A stretch of 64,000 nucleotides of DNA from Bacteroidales bacterium (lineage in GTDB: Bacteria > Bacteroidota > Bacteroidia > Bacteroidales > Muribaculaceae), in contig DXXM01000008.1 in NCBI GenBank assembly GCA_019416285.1, positions 1 through 64,000 on the forward strand, written 5' to 3'. Of this stretch, positions 1-7,837 are shown in pieces (the first letter of the stretch is position 1; every line of letters begins with the position of its first letter). A model generated the notes under the pieces. That model did no database searches, had not been told where the DNA came from, and saw only the letters and a list, made by a program, of their open reading frames with translations. A program made the translations under genes and the position numbers.

Positions 1-10
1 CCCCCTCTAC

Positions 11-56
11 GAGAGCCGGAAAGCTGAACCAATCAGCCCTCCGGCTCTCTTTTTTT
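11..56 (+). terminator. Rho-independent terminator of an upstream gene
   Basis: A 10-bp perfect stem (GAGAGCCGGA at 11-20 with TCCGGCTCTC at 40-49) is followed by seven T. It ends a transcript whose gene lies outside the window. Confidence 0.85.
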
Positions 57-91
57 GTATCATAAACATTGTGAGTTATTTGGCGCTTTTG

Positions 92-122
92 TTTGAGGTT
101 ACGCAAATTTATTGTAATTTTG
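92..122 (+). promoter_or_regulatory. Bacteroidetes-type promoter of the lipid A operon
   Basis: TTTG at 92-95 and TAATTTTG at 115-122, 19 bp apart, match the TTTG/TAnnTTTG consensus of the Bacteroidetes primary sigma factor. It is the only good match before lpxD and follows directly on the upstream terminator. Confidence 0.7.
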
Positions 123-185
123 CACAAGTATGACGATGTGCAGTCATTCGCAATTTATAAAAAAAACAAAATACCACAGTCATAA

Positions 186-1205
186 ATGGAACTTACTGCG
201 TCACAACTCGCGGCCCTCGTCAACGGAACAGTTGACGGCGATGAAAATGTAAAGGTAGGCACCTTTGCACGAATCGAGGAGGGTCATCCGGGCGCTCTTT
301 CTTTCCTGGCAAATCCCAAATACACCCATTATATTTATTCGACTGAATCCTCTGTCGTGCTCGTAAGAAAGGATTTCGTTGCCGAACACACTGTCAATGC
401 CACTCTCATTCGTGTGGATGACCCCTACGCCACCGTAGCCCATCTGCTGGAGATGGTGACTGAAATGACCAAGGTCGAGAAAACCGGCATCGAGTCTCCT
501 GCATTTATAGCCGAGGGGGTCGAAGTGCCAGCCGACGCCTACATAGGCGCTTTCGCATATATCGGCAAGGGCACTAAACTTGCTCCCGGCGTGAAAATCT
601 ATCCTCAGACTTATGTCGGCGAGAATTGCGAGATAGGCGAGGGCACCATCCTCTATGCGGGAGTGAAGATTTACCATGACTGCAAGGTGGGCAAGGGCTG
701 TATAATCCATTCGGGCGCTGTAATCGGTGCTGACGGCTTCGGATTCGCCCCTGTCGAGGGCGGCTATGAAAAGATTCCGCAGATAGGCAATGTCGTGATT
801 GACGATGATGTGGAAATCGGCGCCAACACCACGATTGACCGCGCTATGATGGGCGCAACACATATCGGAAAGGGTGTGAAACTCGACAACCTCATTCAGA
901 TTGCACATAATTGCTCGGTGGGACCGCACACGGTTATGGCCGCGCAGGTCGGAGTGGCCGGTTCCGCAAAAATCGGCGCACAGTGTATGGTCGGCGGCCA
1001 GGTCGGTTTTGTCGGCCACATTTCTATTGCCGACGGCACTCAGATTGGCGCCCAGAGCGGCGTCAGCAAGGCCACGAAGCCCGGCGAGCGAATCATGGGT
1101 GCCCCGGCGGTCGAGATGGGCGAATATGCACGCAGCCTCGTCTATGTCAAGAAGCTCGGTTCGCTCTATGAGCGCGTCAAGGAGCTTGAAAAGAAACTGA
1201 AATAA
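186..1205 (+). CDS. lpxD: UDP-3-O-(3-hydroxyacyl)glucosamine N-acyltransferase LpxD
   Basis: LpxD transfers a 3-hydroxyacyl chain from acyl-ACP to UDP-3-O-acyl-glucosamine, the third step of lipid A synthesis, in the cytoplasm. The 339-residue length is normal. Residues 1-100 form the uridine-binding domain and about 105-300 are left-handed beta-helix hexapeptide repeats (I-G-x-G type). H241 in QIAHNC matches the catalytic histidine of the family. The C-terminal helix (YERVKELEKKLK) fits the ACP-contacting end. It is the first gene of the operon, 17 bp before lpxC/fabZ. Confidence 0.97.
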   Translation: MELTASQLAALVNGTVDGDENVKVGTFARIEEGHPGALSFLANPKYTHYIYSTESSVVLVRKDFVAEHTVNATLIRVDDPYATVAHLLEMVTEMTKVEKTGIESPAFIAEGVEVPADAYIGAFAYIGKGTKLAPGVKIYPQTYVGENCEIGEGTILYAGVKIYHDCKVGKGCIIHSGAVIGADGFGFAPVEGGYEKIPQIGNVVIDDDVEIGANTTIDRAMMGATHIGKGVKLDNLIQIAHNCSVGPHTVMAAQVGVAGSAKIGAQCMVGGQVGFVGHISIADGTQIGAQSGVSKATKPGERIMGAPAVEMGEYARSLVYVKKLGSLYERVKELEKKLK

Positions 1206-1222
1206 GCCAACATTATCAATAT

Positions 1223-2605
1223 ATGAACCAGAAAACATTAAACGGCGAGTTCACCCTCACCGGCAAGGGCCTCCATACAGGCCTTGAGATTGTGGCGCGT
1301 TTTCTGCCCGCGCCCGATAACCATGGCTACAAGTTCAAACGTGTAGACCTTGAGGGTCAGCCGGAAATTGATGCTCTCGCTGAAAATGTGGTCGCTACCA
1401 ACCGCGGCACTGTGATTGCTAAAGGCGATGCCCGTGTCTCGACCATCGAACACGCTATGGCCGCTCTCTATGCAGCTGGTGTCGACAACGTGCTCATCGA
1501 GGTCAACGCCCCCGAGATGCCTATCCTCGACGGCAGCGCCCGTTACTATTGCGAGGAAATTGCACGCGTAGGTCTTGCCGACCAGAAAGCTGACAAGGAT
1601 TTCTTTTATATCAAATCGAAAATCGAGGTGCGCGACGAAGCCACCGGTTCTTCGATTCTCGTCCTTCCCGACGACGAGTTCTCTGCCGACGTGAAGATTG
1701 ATTTTGACTCGGTGGTGCTCAACAACCAGTTTGCCACTCTCGACACTATGGACAGGTTCGGCACGGAGATTGCTTCGAGTCGTACATTCGTGTTCGTCCG
1801 CGAGATTGAACCGCTTGTCAAGGGCAATCTCATCAAGGGAGGCGACCTTGACAATGCCATCGTCATCTACGACACTCCCATGGCCCAGTCAGAGCTCGAC
1901 CGTCTCGCTGATCTCATGAATGTGCCCCGCAAGGACGTGAGCGAGTTCGGCTATATCAACGACACTCCTCTCACCAACGAGAACGAGCCCGCACGCCACA
2001 AGCTTCTCGACCTTATCGGCGACATCGCCCTCATCGGCCGTCCCCTCAAGGGCCGCGTTATCGCAACCCGTCCCGGTCACTCCATCAACACTGCCTTCGC
2101 AAAGAAAATCCGTCGCGAAATCAAGCATCAGGAAGTACAGGCTCCTGTCTACAATCCCAACAAGGAGCCGCTGATGGACAACAACCGTATCCGCGAGATG
2201 CTTCCCCACCGTTATCCTTTCCTCCTTGTCGACAAAATTATAGAAAAAGGCACCAACTATATAGTCGGAGTCAAGAATATCACTGCCAACGAACCTTTCT
2301 TCCAGGGTCATTTCCCCCAGGAGCCCGTGCTCCCCGGAGTGCTTCAGGTTGAGGCGATGGCTCAGACCGGCGGCATCCTCGTGCTCAGTGGCCTTGACGA
2401 GCCTGAGCGCTATTCGACCTACTTCATGAAGATTGACAACGTGAAGTTCCGTCAGAAAGTGGTTCCCGGCGACACTCTCATCTTTCATGTGTCGTTCATG
2501 ACCGAGCTCCGTCGCGGTTGCGCCATGATGAAAGGCTATGCTTTCGTTGGCGAGAAAATCGTCACAGAGTGTGAATTCATGGCTCAGATCATCAAGAACA
2601 AGTAA
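1223..2605 (+). CDS. lpxC/fabZ: Bifunctional UDP-3-O-acyl-N-acetylglucosamine deacetylase / 3-hydroxyacyl-ACP dehydratase
   Basis: This is a natural fusion of LpxC, the zinc deacetylase that commits to lipid A, and FabZ, the 3-hydroxyacyl-ACP dehydratase of fatty acid elongation. Residues 1-310 are LpxC: H77 in TIEHAMAAL, H259 and D263 in ARHKLLD are the expected zinc ligands, and H286 (PGHS) the general base. Residues about 317-460 are FabZ, starting at MDNNRIREMLPHRYPF, with H363 (GHFP) and E377 (VEAMAQ) catalytic. The fusion is characteristic of Bacteroidetes. Both enzymes compete for 3-hydroxyacyl-ACP, so fusion ties their amounts together (inference). Confidence 0.97.
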   Translation: MNQKTLNGEFTLTGKGLHTGLEIVARFLPAPDNHGYKFKRVDLEGQPEIDALAENVVATNRGTVIAKGDARVSTIEHAMAALYAAGVDNVLIEVNAPEMPILDGSARYYCEEIARVGLADQKADKDFFYIKSKIEVRDEATGSSILVLPDDEFSADVKIDFDSVVLNNQFATLDTMDRFGTEIASSRTFVFVREIEPLVKGNLIKGGDLDNAIVIYDTPMAQSELDRLADLMNVPRKDVSEFGYINDTPLTNENEPARHKLLDLIGDIALIGRPLKGRVIATRPGHSINTAFAKKIRREIKHQEVQAPVYNPNKEPLMDNNRIREMLPHRYPFLLVDKIIEKGTNYIVGVKNITANEPFFQGHFPQEPVLPGVLQVEAMAQTGGILVLSGLDEPERYSTYFMKIDNVKFRQKVVPGDTLIFHVSFMTELRRGCAMMKGYAFVGEKIVTECEFMAQIIKNK

Positions 2606-2619
2606 TTGTATCACTCAGA

Positions 2620-3396
2620 ATGAAACAACCATTAGCATACGTTCATCCCGCCGCCAAGATTCATCCAAGCGTGGTTATTGACCCGTTTGTGACAATCGAT
2701 CAGAATGTAGAAATCGGCGAGGGCACACGCATCGGCTCCAACGTCACCATCATGGAGGGAGCCCGCATAGGCAAGAACTGCACCATCTTCCCGGGTGCCG
2801 TGATTTCAGGACCTCCTCAGGATCTCAAATTCCGCGGTGAGGAATCGGTTGCCATCATCGGCGACAATACCGTAATCCGCGAGTGTGTCACAATCCACCG
2901 CGGCACTGCTTCCAAAGGCAAGACTGTGGTGGGCAGCAACTGCCTCATCATGGCCTATTGCCATGTGGCCCATGACTGCGTGGTGGGCGACAATGTAATC
3001 ATGTCAAATGCCGTGCAGTGTGCAGGCGAGGTTGTGATTGACGACTATGCCGTCATCGGCGGAGGCGCTCTCATCCACCAGTTCTGCCATATCGGTCCGC
3101 ATGTGATGCTCCAGGGCGGCGCTCTTGTCAACAAGGATATTCCTCCCTACGTCAAGGCAGGCCGCGAGCCCATCGCCTATGCCGGCGTCAACTCCATCGG
3201 TCTCCGTCGCCGCGGTTTCACCAACGAGACCATCCGCGACATCCAGGAAACCTACCGCTATCTCTATCTCTCCGGCCTCAACAACTCCGACGCTGTCGAG
3301 CGCATCGAGGCCGAGCTTCCCGCAACCAAGGAGCGCGACGAAATCATACTCTTCGTCCGCAACTCCAAGCGCGGTATCGTCCGCGGTTATGTGTAA
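2620..3396 (+). CDS. lpxA: UDP-N-acetylglucosamine O-acyltransferase LpxA
   Basis: LpxA catalyses the first step of lipid A synthesis, acylating the 3-OH of UDP-GlcNAc from 3-hydroxyacyl-ACP. The 258 residues are the usual size. Hexapeptide repeats fill residues about 8-190, H118 in HVAHDC is the catalytic histidine, and the C-terminal helical part (GFTNETIRDIQETYRYLY) is typical. It lies 14 bp after lpxC/fabZ and closes the lipid A operon. No clear terminator is visible before the next gene. Confidence 0.97.
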   Translation: MKQPLAYVHPAAKIHPSVVIDPFVTIDQNVEIGEGTRIGSNVTIMEGARIGKNCTIFPGAVISGPPQDLKFRGEESVAIIGDNTVIRECVTIHRGTASKGKTVVGSNCLIMAYCHVAHDCVVGDNVIMSNAVQCAGEVVIDDYAVIGGGALIHQFCHIGPHVMLQGGALVNKDIPPYVKAGREPIAYAGVNSIGLRRRGFTNETIRDIQETYRYLYLSGLNNSDAVERIEAELPATKERDEIILFVRNSKRGIVRGYV

Positions 3397-3489
3397 ACGC
3401 CGTTTACCGTAGCCTCACGGCATCGCTTCCTCATACGCGGTAGCTTTACTCCTCATTTTTCAACTCTCACCTCAAACATATCCGACAAC

Positions 3490-4464
3490 ATGAGACGCTT
3501 CGTCTCTCTCATCTTACTATCGGGCATTTCGGCTTCTGTCTGTTCAGACGCCGGAGTGCCCTTTAATGGTAAAAGCGGTCAGTCGTTGCTGGAATCCGTA
3601 GCTTCAGCCTCGCGCCCGTCCGGGGAAGCTGACATGTCGGCACTGACATATACCGTGACCGACCGCTTTTCCGGTCGTGAGGTCTCAGTCAGTGCCGGTA
3701 GGCTCCCCGACGGCTATGTGTGGAGCTCCTTTGTGCCTGTTGAATGGTGGACAAACGCTCCTGCCGCATTTGAGGGGGATGTGACCTCCGACATTTTCAA
3801 TCTTCTTCCACTTGAAGCCGACGCCGCCCGTGCCAGAGGCGACCTGCCGCCGGGCACTGTTACCGCTCCGGTATTTTCCAACGCTTTCTGGAGCGCTGGA
3901 CGCGGCGAAATCTATGGCGTCCTGACCGACCTTTATTCGCCACCCGCGGAGCTGCGTGGAGAGCTCGCAAGAGCCTATTTCTATATGGCTGTGGTGCATC
4001 ATGCGGACGTTTGGACGCCGCGCGCTTATATGATGTTTACATCCGAGCCGTTTCCCGGCTTGAGCGCCTATGCCATACCGTTGCTGATGGCATGGCACCG
4101 CGCAGCCCCTCCCTCCGCAGCCGAAATGGAGCGCAACATGCTCGCCGAGCGGCTGCAGGGTAATCGGAATCCTTTTGTGGACTATCCTGAACTCGCCGAG
4201 CATCTTTGGGGCGACCGCCAGGGCGACAAATTCGTGATTACAGGCGAGCCGCAGCCTCTCCGTTCAGTCTATAAGCTGGATACAGACGTTATTGACCTCG
4301 TATCGCCATGGATTCCTGAGGATGCAGTGTGGCGCATAGACGGGCAAGCGGTTTCCGCCGCCACTGTCGCTGCCTCGGATTTAGGTCCGGGCAACCACCG
4401 GCTGACTTATCATTCACCGTCGACGCGGGAGGAGGGTTTCGTAATGATTAAAATTGAGAAGTGA
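3490..4464 (+). CDS. Endonuclease I family-like secreted protein lacking the active-site motifs
   Basis: A 324-residue protein with an N-terminal signal sequence (MRRFVSLILLSGISASVCS). The opening FNGKSGQSLLESV, FYMAVVHHADVW (164-175), WHRAAPPSAAEMERN (202-216) and QGNRNPFVDYPELAEHLWG (223-241) closely resemble secreted endonuclease I (EndA/NucM, PF04231). The catalytic section does not: where the family has EHxxP and DLHHLxP followed by Asn, this protein reads SSFVPVEWW (79-87) and DIFNLLP (101-107) and then alanines. I infer a degenerate, probably non-nucleolytic relative. The next gene overlaps it, so the two are translated together. Its function is unknown. Confidence 0.7.
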   Translation: MRRFVSLILLSGISASVCSDAGVPFNGKSGQSLLESVASASRPSGEADMSALTYTVTDRFSGREVSVSAGRLPDGYVWSSFVPVEWWTNAPAAFEGDVTSDIFNLLPLEADAARARGDLPPGTVTAPVFSNAFWSAGRGEIYGVLTDLYSPPAELRGELARAYFYMAVVHHADVWTPRAYMMFTSEPFPGLSAYAIPLLMAWHRAAPPSAAEMERNMLAERLQGNRNPFVDYPELAEHLWGDRQGDKFVITGEPQPLRSVYKLDTDVIDLVSPWIPEDAVWRIDGQAVSAATVAASDLGPGNHRLTYHSPSTREEGFVMIKIEK

Positions 4465-4973
4465 TGGCAGTAATGAAAGGTATCTACCGTATAGTCTCTC
4501 TGTTTGCTCTGACCATATTTCTGTCAGGGATGTTTGCAGGGTGTGACCGCAGTTCGGATGGCCTGCGGCGTGAGCCGGAGCCGCTTGGCCCGGGCGGAAA
4601 CAATGAGCCTGTTCCCGGTGGCGGTTATAGGCCGGGACTGGAGACTGACCCATCTGACTTTGCAGCCGAGTTTGCCGACAGCACCCTTCGCTATGCTGGA
4701 GGAGGAAATGTGCTCCGCTATGACCGTGGCGGAGTTCTGTTCAAAATATTGTCCGACGGAGTGCGTGAGATAGTCGATATTGATAAAGGTCTCAGGATTG
4801 AAGTGCGGCCCGGCAGTATGCGCGCCGATTCCGTATATCCCGACGCCTCTGTCACGGTCGGAGACGAGGCGCTTGCTGTCGGAAGTTTCCGGATGAAAAA
4901 ACAGACCGCCGGAGCGGTCTGGTATCATCTTGTCGACAGGGATTCGGCAAACTATGTCCTTGTCCTGCCGTGA
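4464..4973 (+). CDS. Small lipoprotein of unknown function
   Basis: A 169-residue protein with signal peptide and lipobox (LSGMFAGC), then a Pro/Gly-rich linker (EPLGPGGNNEPVPGG) and a mostly beta C-terminal domain. Its ATG shares a base with the stop of the preceding gene (TGATG), so it is likely coupled to the endonuclease I-like protein; GTG at 4461 and ATG at 4473 are alternative starts. I do not recognise the family. A membrane-anchored partner of the preceding secreted protein is a guess from position only. Confidence 0.65.
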   Translation: MAVMKGIYRIVSLFALTIFLSGMFAGCDRSSDGLRREPEPLGPGGNNEPVPGGGYRPGLETDPSDFAAEFADSTLRYAGGGNVLRYDRGGVLFKILSDGVREIVDIDKGLRIEVRPGSMRADSVYPDASVTVGDEALAVGSFRMKKQTAGAVWYHLVDRDSANYVLVLP

Positions 4974-5003
4974 AAAAGTCTGTTCTGATAGAGGCTTTAG
5001 CCA

Positions 5004-5456
5004 CTATTTCTGCATCATGCGGGCCATTGTGACTTTGTCCTCGCGCTCCTTGATGGACTGGCGCTTGTCATATTCCTTCTTGCCTCGTGCCACACCGATT
5101 ACGAGCTTTGCCAGTCCGCGGTCGTTGATGAAAAGACGCAGCGGAATGATTGTGAAACCTGTTTCCTTACCGTTTTTCTCGAGCTTGGCTATCTCTTTTT
5201 TATTCAGCAGTAGCTTGCGGTCGCGCCGCGCGGCGTGATTGTTGTAGGTGCCGTAGAAATACTCGGCGATATACATGTTTTTCACCCACACCTCCCCCTT
5301 GTCGACATAGCAGAATGTGTCGGCGAGCGAAGCCTTCCCCTGACGGATTGACTTGATTTCGGTACCGGTCAGCACGAGCCCGGCCGTGAAAGTGTCGCCT
5401 ATCGCATAGTCGTAGGTGGCGCGTTTGTTCTTGATGTTTATGTCTTTGGAAATCAT
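5004..5456 (-). CDS. smpB: SsrA-binding protein SmpB
   Basis: SmpB binds tmRNA and brings it to stalled ribosomes for trans-translation. The 150-residue length is standard. The start KDINIKNKRATYDYAIGDTFTAGLVLTGTEIKS is the conserved OB-type core, and the basic C-terminal tail (RGKKEYDKRQSIKERE) is the part that enters the empty mRNA channel. It follows the Yip1-like gene by 30 bp on the same strand. Confidence 0.96.
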   Translation of the reverse strand: MISKDINIKNKRATYDYAIGDTFTAGLVLTGTEIKSIRQGKASLADTFCYVDKGEVWVKNMYIAEYFYGTYNNHAARRDRKLLLNKKEIAKLEKNGKETGFTIIPLRLFINDRGLAKLVIGVARGKKEYDKRQSIKEREDKVTMARMMQK

Positions 5457-5486
5457 TGTGTCTTAAAATTTTTACGGCTTTCGGAA

Positions 5487-6032
5487 TCAGCCGATGATTA
5501 ATGAGAAGAGGAAATAGAAAACATAGGTCGGCATCAGCACTCCGAGGATGGCGATAATCATGAATATGCCGATTTTCTCGTGCTTGACGTGCATATATGC
5601 CGTGCCCTTCCATTGGATAAGAGCCACGTAGAACGGCAGGAAAAACAGCATGGCCGACGTGACCGGAAGCACATTGATTATCAGCGAAATCAATGCAAGC
5701 AGTCCGAGTGTGTAGAGCACGTATGTGTGTGCGCGGCGGTCATCATAGCGTCCTTCTAAAGTCGGCTCGGCGAAGAGCGACAAGACAAAAACTCCGAAGA
5801 AATACGACACGAAATAGACCAGAAAAGTCACAATCATTCGCATGAAGAGCGCAAGAAACTCAACATGGTGATACACACCCTGCATGAATACACTCAAGGC
5901 CGTCAGCGCTATGAGCGGATAAAACCCCGAAGCGGCGATGTCGCGCGGCGAATCATCAGTCGTACCGATATCCTCCCAACCGTTGCCGGGCGAGAGTATC
6001 AGTTGAAACAGATTTTTAAGATAGCGCTTCAT
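5487..6032 (-). CDS. Yip1-like multi-pass membrane protein
   Basis: A 181-residue protein with about five hydrophobic segments. The start KRYLKNLFQLILSPGNGWEDI is like the W-E-x-I opening of Yip1/DUF1282-type proteins common in Bacteroidales. The role is unknown. It is probably co-transcribed with smpB. Confidence 0.7.
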   Translation of the reverse strand: MKRYLKNLFQLILSPGNGWEDIGTTDDSPRDIAASGFYPLIALTALSVFMQGVYHHVEFLALFMRMIVTFLVYFVSYFFGVFVLSLFAEPTLEGRYDDRRAHTYVLYTLGLLALISLIINVLPVTSAMLFFLPFYVALIQWKGTAYMHVKHEKIGIFMIIAILGVLMPTYVFYFLFSLIIG

Positions 6033-6150
6033 AGGTCAGGGGTATTTAATCGTTTATCCTTGCAAAATTACACAGAATCAACGAAATTTCCACCACCAGT
6101 GTTTAAAAAAGCCAAATATTGTGGGGTTATTAATAATTTATTGGTTCTTA

Positions 6151-6182
6151 TTTGTGTTATTGTTAAATGATTATTATCTTTG
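6151..6182 (+). promoter_or_regulatory. Promoter of the small-protein/PIN module
   Basis: TTTG (6151-6154), 20 bp, TATCTTTG (6175-6182) is a near-ideal Bacteroidetes promoter. It places the transcript start near 6187-6190, which rules out starts further upstream in the same frame and supports ATG at 6208. Confidence 0.7.
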
Positions 6183-6207
6183 CTTTTGTCTTAAATTTAT
6201 CAACAAT

Positions 6208-6546
6208 ATGAAATCTATTTGGCTTACTTATGACCTTGGTGTTGGTGGAGATTATAAAAATCTTTACGCATGGTTAGATGACCATGGTGCCATTGATTGC
6301 GGTAATAATTTCGCCTATTTGAAAATGCCTTATTCCGGTCAGGATGATGAGTCATTTATGAAGAGTATATTGTCTGATATCCAAAGACATGTATCTTTGG
6401 AACCGGGTAATCGGATTTATGTAGTTCGTTCTCTGAATGATGGCGCGGAAAAGACGACAAAGGGCTCATTTATATATGGTAAACGTATGTCTAACCCTTG
6501 GCAGGGCTATGGCCGCAAAGGGAATGACGTGGCTGAAGAAGGATGA
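6208..6546 (+). CDS. Small protein of unknown function, possible ferredoxin-fold antitoxin partner
   Basis: A 112-residue protein. The visible pattern is strand SIWLTYDLG, helix DYKNLYAWLDDHGA, strand NNFAYLKMPY, helix DESFMKSILSDIQRHVSL, strand NRIYVVRSL, then KGSFIYGKRMSNPWQGYG. A strand ending Y-D-L followed by a helix that looks at a partner strand recalls the small alpha/beta proteins of the Cas2/VapD/SinR-like ferredoxin fold, but this is a guess from order of elements. Its stop overlaps the ATG of the PIN gene by 4 bp (ATGA). The locus is clearly more AT-rich than its neighbours, suggesting acquisition. Confidence 0.75.
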   Translation: MKSIWLTYDLGVGGDYKNLYAWLDDHGAIDCGNNFAYLKMPYSGQDDESFMKSILSDIQRHVSLEPGNRIYVVRSLNDGAEKTTKGSFIYGKRMSNPWQGYGRKGNDVAEEG

Positions 6547-6971
6547 ATAATGTATTGGTAGACACCGGCTTTTGGTTTGCGCTTTATGATGAAAAAGACC
6601 AATATCATAATAAGGCGCTAAAAGTGATGGATAGACTGATAAACAGCCGTTTACTGATTCCTTTCCCGACTTTGTATGAGACATTGAATACAAGTTTTGT
6701 GAAAAAAAAGAATTTACGTGCATTTCATCTGCATATTTCGCTGGATACATGTGTTTTAGTACATGATGAAAAATATAAGATGAGTGCTTTGGATAAAACA
6801 TTTGAATCCTCATTAAACAGGAGGCCCTTGAGCCTTGTCGACATGATTATCCGTCACATGCTTGATGATGTGGATTTACATATAGATGGTCTTATATCGT
6901 TTAATCCCGGTGATTTTATAGATGTGTGTTATCGGAAAGGAATTGAATTAATTTCACATCAGAATATATGA
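6543..6971 (+). CDS. PIN-domain protein, probable VapC-like ribonuclease toxin
   Basis: A 142-residue protein with the PIN fold signature: VDTGFW with D7, E46 in LYETLN, D100 in LSLVDMIIR and D124 in FNPGDF, the spacing of the four acidic metal-binding residues of VapC-type RNases. It is translationally coupled to the preceding 112-residue gene, which is placed as an antitoxin would be but has no recognised VapB DNA-binding domain. AT-rich codon use sets the pair apart from neighbours. The toxin role is inferred; the PIN domain is secure. Confidence 0.85.
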   Translation: MNNVLVDTGFWFALYDEKDQYHNKALKVMDRLINSRLLIPFPTLYETLNTSFVKKKNLRAFHLHISLDTCVLVHDEKYKMSALDKTFESSLNRRPLSLVDMIIRHMLDDVDLHIDGLISFNPGDFIDVCYRKGIELISHQNI

Positions 6972-7059
6972 TTTGCTTTGTCAATAGGATGTGGACTTTG
7001 TGAAAACCGGGATTTTGCGCGTTGTTGAAAATAATGTTGAAAACTGATTGGCGGTTTTG

Positions 7060-7090
7060 TTGGCGGGGCGGGGATTTTTGATTACTTTTG
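7060..7090 (+). promoter_or_regulatory. Promoter of the DUF3127 gene
   Basis: TACTTTTG at 7083-7090 is a good -7 element. The -33 element is weak (TTG at 7060-7062, 20 bp upstream). The leader to the ATG at 7209 would be about 110 nt. Confidence 0.45.
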
Positions 7091-7208
7091 TAGTCAGTCT
7101 GTGAATTTTTGCAGCTATGGCTTTTATCCCTGAGCGATAAGGCCTCTGCACCCTTTCAGTCAGACAATAAATTAAGAATGAAATAATTAAGAACCACAAT
7201 ATCCAAAA

Positions 7209-7625
7209 ATGGAAGTAACAGGTAAAATCATTGTCGCTCTCCCCGAAGTGGGAGGCACTTCCCAGAAGGGAAACGCTTGGAAAAAACGTGAGTATGTACT
7301 CGAAACTCAGGAGACATATCCGCGCAAAGTGTTTTTCAACTTTTTCGGTGACCGCGTAGACCAGTATCCTCTTCAGGTAGGTCAGATGGTTAAAATCAGC
7401 TTTGACATTGACAGCCGCGAGTACAATGGCCGCTGGTACGTCGAAGTCCGCGCCTGGAAAGCCGAAGATGCCAACGCAGCCGCACCCGCAGGCTATGGCG
7501 CACCTGCCCCCGCCGCCTACGGCCCCGCCCAGCAGATGCCTCAAGGTTATGCCGCACCTGCAGCCGCTCCCGCCCCCCCGATGCCCGACCTCACCCCCTC
7601 CGCAACCGACGACCTCCCCTTCTAA
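7209..7625 (+). CDS. DUF3127 family OB-fold protein with SSB-like C-terminal tail
   Basis: A 138-residue protein. Residues 1-80 (MEVTGKIIVALPEVGG, ...REYVLETQETYPRKVFFNFFGDR..., ...QMVKISFDIDSREYNGRWYVEVRAWK) match the DUF3127 family of Bacteroidetes, resembling an OB-fold. Then follows a low-complexity Ala/Pro/Gly linker (about 90-125) and the acidic-hydrophobic tip DDLPF. This is the layout of single-stranded DNA-binding protein, whose tip recruits repair proteins. Nucleic-acid binding is inferred. It is a single gene between its own promoter and terminator. Confidence 0.85.
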   Translation: MEVTGKIIVALPEVGGTSQKGNAWKKREYVLETQETYPRKVFFNFFGDRVDQYPLQVGQMVKISFDIDSREYNGRWYVEVRAWKAEDANAAAPAGYGAPAPAAYGPAQQMPQGYAAPAAAPAPPMPDLTPSATDDLPF

Positions 7626-7678
7626 AAACTACAGGTGAGGCCGTTAGCCGAAAAAACGTCAGATATAAAGATAAAATA

Positions 7679-7725
7679 AATCAGGGACGATTCTCCAACG
7701 TCGGAGAGTCGTCCTTGATTTTCTC
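7679..7725 (+). terminator. Terminator after the DUF3127 gene
   Basis: 18-nt arms (7679-7696 and 7703-7720) pair with only two G-U-type differences around a 6-nt loop, and the stem is followed by TTCTC. It is partly symmetrical (AATC/GATT ends) and so may also work on the other strand. Confidence 0.75.
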
Positions 7726-7837
7726 GGGTCTATTTACCTATGTCTGTTTTTTCGGGGCCTGGCGGTGGAGGAGTGATAGGGAGAGCGGAGAATGGATGTG
7801 ATGGTCAATAATCAATGAGAGTGGGGGAGTGTGCAAC

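Noticed and set aside
201..1238. Long open frame opposite lpxD (345 codons)
   Set aside because: It is the complement of a certain gene, has no signature of its own, and reflects GC-rich codon use.
6121..6207. Longer start for the 112-residue gene, adding a hydrophobic segment
   Set aside because: The promoter at 6151-6182 lies inside it, so it cannot be transcribed.
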